Source: Anaerolineae bacterium (GTDB lineage Bacteria; Chloroflexota; Anaerolineae; Aggregatilineales; Phototrophicaceae). Taken from it: DNA of 64,000 nucleotides. This document shows positions 1-8,762 of the stretch, one piece after another; the stretch's first letter is position 1, and each line of letters begins with the position of its first letter. The stretch lies in assembly GCA_022824365.1 (NCBI GenBank), contig JAJEAA010000028.1, positions 186,001 to 250,000 on the forward strand, in the 5' to 3' direction. The notes under the pieces are model-generated. The model did not search any database. It saw nothing but the letters and a program-made list of their open reading frames with translations, and had not been told where the DNA came from. The translations under genes and the position numbers were made by a program.

Positions 1-1
1 G

Positions 2-691
2 CTTGATCAGTTTGAAGGATTCAGCGTCAACGCGCATCGCAATGGCGCTCTGAATCCGCGGGCGATGTATCGCAATCGATTGAGGGCGGGGGCTTTCGGC
101 AAGGCGCCGATGATCGCCGAGCCGGTAAGCCTCTTTGATAGCGCGCCGGATGCTGATGGCGCGGCGGCGCTAGTATTGGCAGCGGCGGATTTGGCGGCAG
201 ATCTGGTACCGCAACCGGTCGCGGTTTGTGGCAGCGCCGTCGCTACTGACAGCCTGGCTTTGCAGGATCGTCAGAATCCGCTGCAACTGGGAGCGGTAAA
301 GTTATCGACCGAGCGGGCGCTATACCAGGCTGGGCTGACCTTGTCTGGTATTGACCTGCTTGAACTGCATGACGCCTACACCGTCCTGACCGCGCTCACG
401 CTGGAGTCGATGGGATTGAGCCAGCCAGGCGGCGGCTGGAAATGGGCCGCTGATGCAGGGACGCGAATCGCGCTGGATGGCGACTTGCCGATTAGCACTT
501 TCGGCGGGTTGAAGAGCCGCGGGAATCCAAGTGGCGCGACCGGCGTGTACCAAGCGGCCGAGGCGGCGCTGCAACTGCGAGGGGAGGCGGGGCAGAATCA
601 GGCGGGGGGCGTGAGACGGGCATTGGCGCAGAGCATAGGCGGGTTGGGCGCGACAGTCGTGACGCATATATTGAGTGCGATCCCGGAGTGA
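2..691 (+). CDS. Thiolase-fold protein (SCP2-thiolase-like), C-terminal part, 5' end outside window
   Basis: The reading frame is open from base 2, so the true start lies upstream and only the last 229 residues are visible. The ELHDAYTV segment and the GGLKSRGNPSGATG segment are the conserved C-terminal landmarks of SCP2-type and archaeal acetyl-CoA acetyltransferases. In that family the second motif normally reads G-H-P; here it is G-N-P, so the usual catalytic histidine is replaced by asparagine. The end (QSIGGLGATVVTHIL) is typical of the family. Genes of this type usually sit beside a DUF35 OB-fold protein, as here. A role in making acetoacetyl-CoA for the mevalonate pathway is possible, but the missing histidine argues for caution. 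Confidence 0.8.
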   Translation, partial: LDQFEGFSVNAHRNGALNPRAMYRNRLRAGAFGKAPMIAEPVSLFDSAPDADGAAALVLAAADLAADLVPQPVAVCGSAVATDSLALQDRQNPLQLGAVKLSTERALYQAGLTLSGIDLLELHDAYTVLTALTLESMGLSQPGGGWKWAADAGTRIALDGDLPISTFGGLKSRGNPSGATGVYQAAEAALQLRGEAGQNQAGGVRRALAQSIGGLGATVVTHILSAIPE

Positions 692-790
692 TGTGAGAGG
701 CTATGCAAGTGGCAAAGTCTATCAGGATAGCTTTTGATAGTTCGCCGACCCTAGACTGAATCGTAGTGATAGCACGGGGGAGATAAAGGC

Positions 791-952
791 ATGCGTGTTG
801 CGAAGTACTGGCGTAATAAGCGGCTACGCTATCGTTTGATTCGGAACAAGCGGACCCGTCAAGCGGAGATATCAAATGCAGGCAGTGAGCGAGTCGCTGC
901 CGCTGCAACGAAGACCGACGAAAAGCCAGTGATTGCCGGGCAGATTAAGTGA
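791..952 (+). CDS. Small protein resembling a DUF35 N-terminal zinc-ribbon segment without cysteines
   Basis: A 53-codon frame preceded by GGGGGAG about eight bases before ATG, and ending in TGATG, where the stop overlaps the ATG of the next gene. Its first part (KYWRNKRLRYRLIRNKRTR) resembles the WR..P.RYRL.G.KC..CG opening of the zinc-ribbon half of DUF35 acyl-CoA-associated proteins. Where CxxCG is expected the sequence has RTRQA, and there is no cysteine in the whole protein. The next gene supplies the OB-fold half, so this looks like a fission of the usual single DUF35 protein with a decayed ribbon. It is basic and could have another function. The resemblance was read by eye. Confidence 0.55.
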   Translation: MRVAKYWRNKRLRYRLIRNKRTRQAEISNAGSERVAAAATKTDEKPVIAGQIK

Positions 953-1251
953 TGACAGACGCTTCATTGGCTGACCGCTCGGCATCGCGACAGGCTGCGC
1001 GCGGCATGTTCGGCACACTTTACAGCGCCACGCTGGTGCAGGAGGCGCCGGAAGGCTTTATCGCGCAAGCGCCTTATCGCCTGGCCTTGGTTACGTTGGA
1101 GGATGGCAGCATGATCACCGCGCAACTGACGGATGTTGATGGCGAGATTGAGATTGGCGACAAGGTCGAGATGGTCACGCGCAAGCTGACGACTGATGGC
1201 GAACGCGGCATGATCGTTTATGGCTACAAGTTTCGCCCCGTGATCAAGTAG
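952..1251 (+). CDS. DUF35 OB-fold protein, acyl-CoA/thiolase partner, zinc ribbon absent
   Basis: A 99-residue protein matching the C-terminal OB-fold half of DUF35 proteins (pattern: aromatic start, PYRLALVTLEDG, a D.DG.I.IGDKVE strand, a closing YKFRP). Full-length relatives carry a rubredoxin-like zinc ribbon ahead of this fold; here that half lies in the preceding overlapping gene and lacks cysteines. DUF35 proteins act as scaffolds or partners for thiolase-fold enzymes, for example holding thiolase and HMG-CoA synthase together in archaea. ATG at 952 overlaps the previous stop and suggests coupled translation; a GTG at 949 is an alternative start. Confidence 0.75.
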   Translation: MTDASLADRSASRQAARGMFGTLYSATLVQEAPEGFIAQAPYRLALVTLEDGSMITAQLTDVDGEIEIGDKVEMVTRKLTTDGERGMIVYGYKFRPVIK

Positions 1252-1272
1252 CTGAGATTAAATTGATAGAGA

Positions 1273-1298
1273 AAAGAGCCACTATATAGTGGCTCTTT
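1273..1298. terminator. Bidirectional rho-independent terminator (perfect 26-bp palindrome)
   Basis: AAAGAGCCACTAT is followed at once by its exact reverse complement, giving a strong hairpin with an A-run on one side and a T-run on the other. It lies between the convergent DUF35 gene and the transporter ATPase gene and can serve both strands. Confidence 0.85.
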
Positions 1299-1329
1299 CG
1301 CTTTTGGGATTACTGGGACGCGCGGTGAC

Positions 1330-2457
1330 TTACATCGCTTCTTTTATCTTCGACTCGTAGGCGAGGGATACTTCGGTGTTCGTGTCGAAGATGTGCATGT
1401 TATCGAGGTTGAAGGTAACACCCATTTCCTGGCCGACGGTCGCGCCGGTGCGCGGATCGGTCCGAGCGATGAAGTTCTTGCCGCCGCTTTCGAGATAGAT
1501 GATCACCTCGTTGCCCATCTGCTCGACAACCTCGACATTCGAGGACAGATTCGCCGGGATGATGCCCTGCGGCAGGTAGTTCGTATCGTGGATGTCTTCG
1601 GGGCGGATACCGCAGATCACTTCCATGCCGGTATGGCTGCGGAATGAGTCGACCTTGCTGGCGGGAACCGGCAATGAAAATGCGCCGGTATCGACCACGA
1701 GCGAATCTCCGTCTTGTTTCAGCACGGCGTCAAAGAAGTTCATTGACGGGCTGCCGATGAAGCCAGCGACAAAGACGTTGTGCGGGTTGTGATATAGATT
1801 GAAGGGTGAGTCAATCTGCTGAAGTTCACCTTCGTTGAGAACACAGATGCGCGTCCCCATAGTCATCGCCTCGACTTGATCATGGGTCACGTAGATGAAG
1901 GTCGTCTCCAGCCTTTGGTGCAAGCGGCTAATGAATGAGCGGGCTTCCACACGCAGCTTCGCGTCGAGGTTGGAAAGCGGCTCATCCATGAGGAAGACAG
2001 CGGGCTCGCGAACGATGGCTCGGCCGACCGCCACGCGTTGACGTTGGCCACCGGAGAGCTGACGCGGACGGCGATCAAGCAAATGACCGATGCCCAATTC
2101 GTTTGCGGCTTCGTTGACGCGCTCGTCAATGATTTTCTTGGGAGTTTTACGCAGCTTGAGACCGAATGCCATGTTATCATACACGGTCATATGCGGATAC
2201 AAGGCGTAACTTTGGAAAACCATCGCGACATCGCGGTCTTTCGGGGCGACGTTGTTGACAACGCGGTCACCGATGAGGATTTCGCCTTCGGTTATTTCTT
2301 CCAAGCCAGCCAGCATACGCAGGCTGGTGGACTTGCCGCAGCCTGAAGGACCGACGAAGACCAGGAATTCCTTATCCTGGACTTCAATGTTCAAGTCTGA
2401 AACAACGCGCTGATCACCGAAATCCTTCGATACATGATTGAAAGTGACACCGGCCAC
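1330..2457 (-). CDS. ABC transporter ATP-binding protein, UgpC/MalK/MsmK type
   Basis: About 375 residues. Energises carbohydrate-type ABC importers at the inner face of the membrane. Seen: Walker A GPSGCGKST, Q-loop MVFQSYALYPHMTV, signature LSGGQRQRVAVGRA, Walker B FLMDEPLSNLDAKLR, switch histidine in YVTHDQ, then a C-terminal TOBE/OB regulatory domain of about 130 residues as in MalK and UgpC. The start chosen is GTG at 2457, preceded by GGAGG; a longer frame to 2511 adds 18 residues unlike the family. No permease or binding protein adjoins it, so it probably serves several importers in trans, as known for MsmK-type ATPases. A promoter candidate lies upstream. Confidence 0.93.
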   Translation of the reverse strand: MAGVTFNHVSKDFGDQRVVSDLNIEVQDKEFLVFVGPSGCGKSTSLRMLAGLEEITEGEILIGDRVVNNVAPKDRDVAMVFQSYALYPHMTVYDNMAFGLKLRKTPKKIIDERVNEAANELGIGHLLDRRPRQLSGGQRQRVAVGRAIVREPAVFLMDEPLSNLDAKLRVEARSFISRLHQRLETTFIYVTHDQVEAMTMGTRICVLNEGELQQIDSPFNLYHNPHNVFVAGFIGSPSMNFFDAVLKQDGDSLVVDTGAFSLPVPASKVDSFRSHTGMEVICGIRPEDIHDTNYLPQGIIPANLSSNVEVVEQMGNEVIIYLESGGKNFIARTDPRTGATVGQEMGVTFNLDNMHIFDTNTEVSLAYESKIKEAM

Positions 2458-2548
2458 AAGAACCTCCGTTGGAATAAGTAGATAGACGAAAAGATTGGTG
2501 AAACTGCACAAATACCCTACTTGACAGCAAGATATTTTTATAGTGGCA

Positions 2549-2576
2549 ATTATAGCCAGTTTTTCTGCATTTGCAA
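2549..2576 (-). promoter_or_regulatory. Sigma-70-type promoter for the transporter ATPase gene
   Basis: On the minus strand TTGCAA (2576-2571), a 16-base spacer and a consensus TATAAT (2554-2549). It lies about 90 bases before the GTG start of the ATPase. Confidence 0.5.
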
Positions 2577-2632
2577 AGAATTGGTCCTAATAAAGTAAAA
2601 TTGCCTGGGAAGCGGGCGTTGGCGAGGTAAAG

Positions 2633-3859
2633 ATGCCGGACAACCTCAATGCGGAAATCATCGCGATTGGCACCGAACTATTGCTTGGCGAGATTACAGA
2701 TACGAATTCTGTATACATGGCGCGGCAGTTGCGCGATATCGGCGTGAATGTCTTCTTCATGACGACGGTGGGCGATAACCTGGGGCGGATCGGGGATGCG
2801 ATTTCGGCCGCGTTGGATCGCGCCGATATTGTTATCACGACCGGGGGCCTGGGTCCCACAGTGGATGACATGACGCGGCAGGCGGTCGCCGACGCGGTCG
2901 ACAGGCCGCTTGAGTTTCATCAATCTCTGTATGAAGGCATAGCGGAACGGTTTCGCGGCTTCGGCAGCAAGATGACGGAGAATAACCGTCAACAGGCGCA
3001 TTTGCCGCAGGGGGCGATATTGGTGGAGAATCCGGTTGGTACCGCGCCCGCCTTCGTGGTGGAGTCTGATCGGGGCGTGGTCGTCAGCTTGCCGGGCGTG
3101 CCGCGGGAAATGAAATACTTGATGACGGAAGCGGTCCTGCCGTATTTGCTGCGGAAGTATGAGCTGGGCATTATCGTGGCGCGTATCTTGCGCACGGCTG
3201 GCATCGGCGAAAGTTCTCTCGATGATCAGATCGGCAAGGAGATTCTGAGCGAAACCAACCCAAGCGTAGGCTTGGCGGCTCATCATGGCTGCGTCGATGT
3301 TCGGGTGACAGCCAAAGCCGAGAGCGAAATAGAAGCGGCCAGAATGCTGGACCAGATGCAAACGCGCCTGGAGGCGCGGATCGGCGAACACATCTACGGG
3401 ACCGATGACGCGACTTTGGAGGATGTTGTCTGGCAGCATGTCGCCAAACGCGGACTACGCGTACACATAATCGAGGCGGGTTTGCCAGGTGTTATTAGCA
3501 GCAGTTGGGATGGCGATGCGGAGTTGTTATCGACGGCGCAGTACGATGATCCGCAGCAGCTTTACAATCACTACGCGGTTGTGGAAGGAGAGCTATCGCT
3601 GCGGGATTTTGCCATCGATCTGGCGCAGCGCCAGCGCCAGGCCGGAGGGGCGGAGGCTAGCATCGTCGTCTTGAGCTACCCCGATCTGGATGAAAACGCT
3701 GATGTCGAGGAGGGCAGCGCAATCGCAATCAGCACAGCCTGGAATTCCGCGTATCGCGTGTATGGCTTCGGGGCACAGTCGCACCTGGCGCGGGAGTGGT
3801 TGTCGCGCTGGGGTTTGGCGAATCTATGGCGTATGCTCAGGGAGCGTTACGGCGATTGA
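2633..3859 (+). CDS. cinA: CinA-family protein with MoCF domain and divergent C-terminal amidase domain
   Basis: 408 residues, the normal CinA length. The N-terminal 170 residues form the COG1058 molybdopterin-binding-like domain: IAIGTELLLGEITDTN, then ITTGGLGPTVDDMT. In known CinA proteins this domain hydrolyses ADP-ribose or NAD-related pyrophosphates. The C-terminal 150 residues occupy the place of the NMN deamidase domain (PncC), but the expected AESCTGG active-site stretch reads IIEAGLPG, so the catalytic serine is not visible and much of the rest is unlike PncC. The start has GAGG five bases before ATG. It converges on lepA with a 16-base gap. The amidase half is probably inactive (inference). 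Confidence 0.85.
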   Translation: MPDNLNAEIIAIGTELLLGEITDTNSVYMARQLRDIGVNVFFMTTVGDNLGRIGDAISAALDRADIVITTGGLGPTVDDMTRQAVADAVDRPLEFHQSLYEGIAERFRGFGSKMTENNRQQAHLPQGAILVENPVGTAPAFVVESDRGVVVSLPGVPREMKYLMTEAVLPYLLRKYELGIIVARILRTAGIGESSLDDQIGKEILSETNPSVGLAAHHGCVDVRVTAKAESEIEAARMLDQMQTRLEARIGEHIYGTDDATLEDVVWQHVAKRGLRVHIIEAGLPGVISSSWDGDAELLSTAQYDDPQQLYNHYAVVEGELSLRDFAIDLAQRQRQAGGAEASIVVLSYPDLDENADVEEGSAIAISTAWNSAYRVYGFGAQSHLAREWLSRWGLANLWRMLRERYGD

Positions 3860-3875
3860 CGCGGTTGGGCGCCGA

Positions 3876-5675
3876 CTACTCATCCAAGCTCAGTAGCGCC
3901 ATAAAGGCTTCTTGCGGCACTTCGACAGAGCCGATCATTTTCATCCGCTTCTTGCCCTTTTTCTGTCTCTCCAGCAGTTTTTTCTTCCGCGTCACATCGC
4001 CGCCGTAACACTTGGCCAGGACATCTTTACGCATTGCCCGCACGTTGGCGCGGGAGATGACGCGTTTGCCCACGGCAGCCTGAACCGGGACGGTAAACAT
4101 CTGCCGGGGGATTAGTTTCTTGAGGCGGCTGACGAGGCGCTGGCCTCGATGATAGGCGTCATCGCGATGGCAGATCATGGCGAGGGCGTCAACGCGATCG
4201 TCATTGACCAGCACATCCACTTTCACCAGGTCGCCGGCGCGGTATTCATGAAAATTGTAATCGAGGCTGGCGTAACCTTGGGTCACGCTTTTGAGCTTGT
4301 CGTAGAAATCGATGATGATTTCCGATAGCGGAATCTCGAAATGCAAGATGACGCGGCTGGCGTCTAGGTATTCGGTGGTCTCATAGATGCCGCGTTTCTT
4401 GATCGTGAGTTCCATCACAGCGCCGATGTATTTCTGCGGCACGTAGACTTGGATCTTCATCCAGGGCTCTTGGATTTCTTCGATGATATTTTCATCCGGC
4501 AGCAGGGCGGGGCTATCGATTGAGACAGTCGCACCATCTTTCAAGAGCAGACGATACTCGACGCTTGGAGCGGTGGCGAGGATGTCCAGATCGTATTCGC
4601 GCTCCAGCCGTTCCTGAATGATCTCCATGTGGAACAAGCCGAGGAAGCCGACGCGAAAGCCGAAATTCAAAGCTTGCGAGGTTTCCGGTTGATATACGAG
4701 CGAGGCGTCGTTGAGCTGCAGCTTTTCGAGCGCGTCTCGCAGGTCGGCATATTCTTCGTTATTGGTAGGATAGATGCCAGCGAAGACCATCGGTTTGATT
4801 TGCTTGTAGCCGGGCAGGGGCTGTTCGGCGCCGCCTTTGGCCAAGGTGATGGTATCGCCAACGCGGCACTCCTGGACCGTTTTCAAGCCAGTGGCGATAT
4901 ACCCAACTTCGCCTGCGTTTAAGCAATCGACTGTGCGCATCATGGGATCGAATACGCCTATCTCCACCGGTTGGAAGCGAGCGCCAGTGGCGTAGAGGCG
5001 CAGTTGGTCATGCTTGCTGACGACGCCATCGACTATGCGGACATACGCGATGACGCCTTTGTAGGCATCGTAGTGAGAATCGAAGACGAGCGCGCGCAAG
5101 CTTTCAGCATCATCGGTGACCGGCGCCGGGACTTCGGCAATGACTTTGTCGAGAACTTCCGCAATGCCCACCGCGTTCTTGGCAGATATACGCGGCATAT
5201 CGGCGACGGGGGCGCCGAGCAAGTCCTGAACATCGCGAGCGACTTCGTCCGGTTGCGCCGCTGGCAGGTCGATCTTGTTGATGACGGGAATGATTTCGAG
5301 GTCTTGCTCCAGTGCTAGATAAACATTCGAGAGCGTCTGCGCCTCAATGCCTTGGCTGGCGTCAATGACGAGCAAGGCGCCTTCGCAGGCTTGCAGAGCT
5401 CGGCTCACTTCGTATGTGAAGTCGACGTGGCCGGGCGTATCAATGAGATTGATGATGTACTCCAAGCCATCGCCACCGGTGTAGGTCATGCGCACAGCCG
5501 ATGCCTTGATGGTGACGCCGCGCTCGCGTTCCAGCGCCATGCTATCCAGCAACTGCTCCTGCATATCCCGCGCGCTGACCGTATGCGTCAATTCCAGCAA
5601 GCGATCGGCCAGGGTGCTCTTGCCGTGATCGACATGCGCGATGATGCAGAAATTTCTGATGTTCTCTGTGGTCAT
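3876..5675 (-). CDS. lepA: Elongation factor 4 (LepA), ribosome back-translocase GTPase
   Basis: 599 residues from the ATG at 5675, matching family length; an upstream in-frame ATG at 5708 adds 11 residues not usual in LepA. GTPase motifs are clear: AHVDHGKSTLADR (G1), RERGVTIKA (G2), DTPGHVDF (G3), NKIDLPAA (G4). The LepA-specific C-terminal domain follows, with YHRGQRLVSRLKKLIPRQMF and the basic end of the family. LepA acts on stalled or mistranslocated ribosomes. GGAGGG lies upstream of the chosen start. It is the last gene of a minus-strand run that begins near 10251; the gap to tlyA is 67 bases. Confidence 0.97.
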   Translation of the reverse strand: MTTENIRNFCIIAHVDHGKSTLADRLLELTHTVSARDMQEQLLDSMALERERGVTIKASAVRMTYTGGDGLEYIINLIDTPGHVDFTYEVSRALQACEGALLVIDASQGIEAQTLSNVYLALEQDLEIIPVINKIDLPAAQPDEVARDVQDLLGAPVADMPRISAKNAVGIAEVLDKVIAEVPAPVTDDAESLRALVFDSHYDAYKGVIAYVRIVDGVVSKHDQLRLYATGARFQPVEIGVFDPMMRTVDCLNAGEVGYIATGLKTVQECRVGDTITLAKGGAEQPLPGYKQIKPMVFAGIYPTNNEEYADLRDALEKLQLNDASLVYQPETSQALNFGFRVGFLGLFHMEIIQERLEREYDLDILATAPSVEYRLLLKDGATVSIDSPALLPDENIIEEIQEPWMKIQVYVPQKYIGAVMELTIKKRGIYETTEYLDASRVILHFEIPLSEIIIDFYDKLKSVTQGYASLDYNFHEYRAGDLVKVDVLVNDDRVDALAMICHRDDAYHRGQRLVSRLKKLIPRQMFTVPVQAAVGKRVISRANVRAMRKDVLAKCYGGDVTRKKKLLERQKKGKKRMKMIGSVEVPQEAFMALLSLDE

Positions 5676-5742
5676 CGAGAGAAGACTCCCTCCAGATTCA
5701 AATGCCATTATGAATCATGAAGCGGCGTTGGAATAGGGGAAG

Positions 5743-6534
5743 CTATTCGTTGGATGCAAACAGCGAGTCGATTTGACTTTGGAAGTCCGGACTAGGCTGC
5801 GCTTCCGGATGAAAGCGAAGGTGAAGGAGATATTCCACATTACCCTTGGCGCCGGTGATTGGAGATATCAACACAGCGACCGGCGTGAATCCGAGCATCG
5901 CGGCAAAATCAACGATGGCGCTGATGACCCGCCGATGCACTTTGGGGTCTCGTACAATGCCGCCCCGTCCGACTTCAGCTTTACCCGCTTCAAACTGGGG
6001 TTTGACCAGCGCGATGATATCCGCGCCCGTTTCAATCCAGCGCTTGACCGCCGGCAAGATGTGACGGAGGGAAATGAAGGACACATCGATCGTGACCAAG
6101 TCGGGCTTTTCGGGCAGGCATTTCAGGTAGCGGGCATTGGTGTTTTCCAGCAAGCGGACTCGGACATCAATCCGCAGACGATAGTCGATGATGCCGCTAC
6201 CGACATCAATGGCGTAGACGCGCGCTGCGCCGTGCTGAAGCAGACAATCGGTAAAACCGCCGGTGCTGGCGCCGACATCGACACATATGTTGCCAGCGGG
6301 ATCGGCATCGAATGCGCCCAAGGCGGCCTCCAACTTCAAGCCGCCGCGCCCAACGTAACGAGGCTTGGCTTTTATTGTGACAATGGCATCAGCGCGGACG
6401 CCACTGCCCGGCTTATCGACCAAACGTCCGTTTACCTGAACTTCGCCCGCCATAATCATCGCGGCCGCTTTGCTGCGAGTGGGCGCGAGTTGCCGCTTGA
6501 CGAGCAGGCGATCTAGGCGCTGTTTCTCAGCCAC
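5743..6534 (-). CDS. tlyA: TlyA-type rRNA 2'-O-methyltransferase (S4 + FtsJ domains)
   Basis: 263 residues. An N-terminal S4 RNA-binding domain (RLDRLLVKRQLAPTRSKAAAM, about residues 5-65) is followed by an RrmJ/FtsJ-type SAM methyltransferase. The SAM loop is VDVGASTGGFTDCLL, with YAIDVGSG and the catalytic-type lysine in LVKPQFEAGK. TlyA proteins 2'-O-methylate cytidines in 16S and/or 23S rRNA. It starts two bases after the stop of the preceding secreted-protein gene, so it is probably co-transcribed with the envelope genes upstream and lepA downstream. Relatives are often annotated as haemolysins; the methyltransferase role is better supported. Confidence 0.93.
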   Translation of the reverse strand: MAEKQRLDRLLVKRQLAPTRSKAAAMIMAGEVQVNGRLVDKPGSGVRADAIVTIKAKPRYVGRGGLKLEAALGAFDADPAGNICVDVGASTGGFTDCLLQHGAARVYAIDVGSGIIDYRLRIDVRVRLLENTNARYLKCLPEKPDLVTIDVSFISLRHILPAVKRWIETGADIIALVKPQFEAGKAEVGRGGIVRDPKVHRRVISAIVDFAAMLGFTPVAVLISPITGAKGNVEYLLHLRFHPEAQPSPDFQSQIDSLFASNE

Positions 6535-6536
6535 TG

Positions 6537-8762
6537 TTATCCCCGGACCATTTCGATCGTGATGTCTGCGCTTGGCTCGTTCGGCGCGAAACTGAAGCCG
6601 TCCGCCGCATGCGGGATGTAGCCATCGGCTTCAATGACGACGCTGTAGGGCGTGTCAAAGGCGAGTGGTCGCGGAAACTGAAAGACGCCGTTGCGATCGC
6701 TGGTTACCAGGTCGACAACTTGTTCCCGCTTCCATTCAAACTCGCTGGCAGCGTAATCTTCGCTGATGAGAACGATTGTAATATTGGGAATGCCTTGTTT
6801 GGTCGCGGCGTCAATGACCCTGCCGGACAAGACGGTACCGTCAAATTGGGCGAAGCGGTCGATGGGCAACTGTCCGATGCCGATTGTGGCTGAGACATCA
6901 ACAAGCAGGAGATTGTTGACCAGCAATTGCAGCTCGTAGCTGCCAGCGGGTGGATCAGGCAGGGCGACCAGGAAGTCAGCCCCGGAGTCGGTCAGAGACC
7001 AGCGACTAGACTGCTGGAAAAACACTTGCTCGTCCACCAACCAGCGGAGCGTCCAGGGCGTGTCTAGCTCGATTCGTTGCCAATCAAAGAGAGCGTAGAG
7101 GTTGGAGATTGAGTCGGGAAAGCTGGATGCGGGAGAGGCCGTGAGGGCGTCGTCTGGCGTGTCGGCGCTGGCGAATCGCAAGTTTGTGAAGACGCGAGGC
7201 AAGGGAGTGCCTTGACTGCCGGCGACGAAAAAATCTGAGGTGGCGGAGAGCGACCCGTCAATATAGAGCTCAAGGCGGTATTGCCCGGGCAGCAAGCCAC
7301 CGGCGGGACCGACGCTTATCACTTTGGAACCATGGCTGTCATCGGACCAGGTATCGGCGGTGCGCGCGAATTCGCTGCCGCGGAAATACCAGATGGCGGT
7401 CCATGGCGTGTCAGCGCGCATATTGGCATGCAAAAAGCGCGCGAAGGCCAGGTTGCCAATAGGCACAATGGAGCCGTTTCCAATCAAATTGCCGGATAGA
7501 TCGAGGGTGCCGAAGACGATATCACTAAATTGCCCTTGCTCGTTCGCGCCGCCGCCGACGAGGATTTGCTGGCTGCCGGCGCTGGCGCCATCGATCAGGA
7601 GGGTGAACTCGTAAGCGCCGTTTGCCCAGGCTTGCTCGCGCGCGCCGATGTACCACAGGCCCTGTTCGTCGCCGCTCCACCGTACCGGTGGCAAGCTGAA
7701 GACGCGGTCCGGTATGCCGTCACGGGTAACGCGCAACTCGTATACTGTGTCCGGCGTCATATTGTCGTAGTCAAAGAAAAGATAAAGGCTGCGCGCGTTG
7801 GCAGGCAGGGAGCCGACCACAGTTGCCGGCATGGCGCCTTGGATGGAGGGCGCGAAGAAGAGCCGGGAAATCCGGGGCGGAGACATGGCCGCAGCAGAGA
7901 CCAACTCGGACGAGATCAGATCCACGTCCAAGCCGAGACGCGCGCCGCGGATCAAGCTCCGTGCCAGCTCGATCGGTCTAATGGTGCTGATGAAGTCGCC
8001 GATGGGTATGCAGAAGTCGCTGCTATTGACCAAACCGTCACGGTTAGTATCGTCCAGATAGCGGCAATTTGTGGAAGAGCCGAAGCCGGTGAGCGGAGCA
8101 TTAGTCGGGACGCCTATGAGTTGGCCGGATGAATTGTATGCGCCGCCGCCAGCCATCGCGCCCGGAATCTCGGCGCGGGTTTTGAACCAGGATCGGCTAC
8201 CGCCAAGCGGCTCGGCTAGGAAAGCTGTTACCGTGCCGCGGGTTATGGCGACGGGGTCATTGCCGATATCGGGATAACCGACGAAAGTCAAGTTGTCGTC
8301 AATCGCCACAGCATCCGAATTTCCGATTTCGACGAATGGCAGAATCGGCAGCTCGCCTCGGGCGATAAGTCTGCCGTCCAATTCACGAGTAATGCGAACC
8401 AGAGCGATATCCAAGCCCAGGTCAGCATGGGCGATTTCGGCGCGATATTTGGGAATTGGCGGTTCGTCGAGGTCAACGCTCAAGGATACTATTAAGGTAT
8501 CGCCATCACACTGACGGCTGGGTACAACGCCACCGGCACTTGTTATGATCAGACCGTTTGCGCTTATCAATGTTCCGGTGCTGACGCAAGAAACAGCAAA
8601 GCCCTCTTCGCTCGTCTTGGCATGGTAGATGAAGACAGTAGCCCGCTTGGCTACTTCCAGGTTGGGGTCGGCGCCCGGCTGCGCGGCGGCCCGCGCCATG
8701 AGCAGGAGCCCTATCAATAGGGCGCAGAATCGTAGAAGGTACCTCAGCAGGTGGCGGGACAT
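6537..8762 (-). CDS. Secreted trypsin-fold pseudoprotease with three beta-domain repeats and a carboxypeptidase-regulatory-like domain
   Basis: 741 residues with an N-terminal signal peptide (hydrophobic stretch at 10-25, cut after ARAAA). Residues 35-260 follow the trypsin/DegP fold: STGTLISANGLIITSAGGVV sits where the catalytic-His motif TNAHVV belongs, LDIALVRI keeps the Asp strand, and GAMAGGGAYNSSGQLIGV aligns with GNSGGPLxNxxGxxIGI. The His position reads Gly and the Ser position Ala, so it should not cleave peptide bonds. Residues about 290-640 hold three related beta-rich repeats of 110-120 residues, each containing a W or Y.LR/W strand and a G.Y.L.L.IDG ending. The last 100 residues form a CarboxypepD_reg-like beta-sandwich (SGRVIDAATKQGIPN). 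Its start overlaps the upstream stop (TAATG). Confidence 0.75.
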   Translation of the reverse strand: MSRHLLRYLLRFCALLIGLLLMARAAAQPGADPNLEVAKRATVFIYHAKTSEEGFAVSCVSTGTLISANGLIITSAGGVVPSRQCDGDTLIVSLSVDLDEPPIPKYRAEIAHADLGLDIALVRITRELDGRLIARGELPILPFVEIGNSDAVAIDDNLTFVGYPDIGNDPVAITRGTVTAFLAEPLGGSRSWFKTRAEIPGAMAGGGAYNSSGQLIGVPTNAPLTGFGSSTNCRYLDDTNRDGLVNSSDFCIPIGDFISTIRPIELARSLIRGARLGLDVDLISSELVSAAAMSPPRISRLFFAPSIQGAMPATVVGSLPANARSLYLFFDYDNMTPDTVYELRVTRDGIPDRVFSLPPVRWSGDEQGLWYIGAREQAWANGAYEFTLLIDGASAGSQQILVGGGANEQGQFSDIVFGTLDLSGNLIGNGSIVPIGNLAFARFLHANMRADTPWTAIWYFRGSEFARTADTWSDDSHGSKVISVGPAGGLLPGQYRLELYIDGSLSATSDFFVAGSQGTPLPRVFTNLRFASADTPDDALTASPASSFPDSISNLYALFDWQRIELDTPWTLRWLVDEQVFFQQSSRWSLTDSGADFLVALPDPPAGSYELQLLVNNLLLVDVSATIGIGQLPIDRFAQFDGTVLSGRVIDAATKQGIPNITIVLISEDYAASEFEWKREQVVDLVTSDRNGVFQFPRPLAFDTPYSVVIEADGYIPHAADGFSFAPNEPSADITIEMVRG

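Noticed and set aside
2521..2526. TTGACA upstream of cinA as a -35 box
   Set aside because: No -10 box on the plus strand at 15-19 bases; the minus-strand promoter explains the AT-rich stretch better.
5773..6516. Open frame on the plus strand opposite tlyA
   Set aside because: TlyA has intact S4 and methyltransferase motifs; the opposite frame is compositional.
5743..6534. Annotation of the TlyA gene as a haemolysin
   Set aside because: The S4 plus FtsJ methyltransferase domains support rRNA methylation; the haemolysin label is historical.
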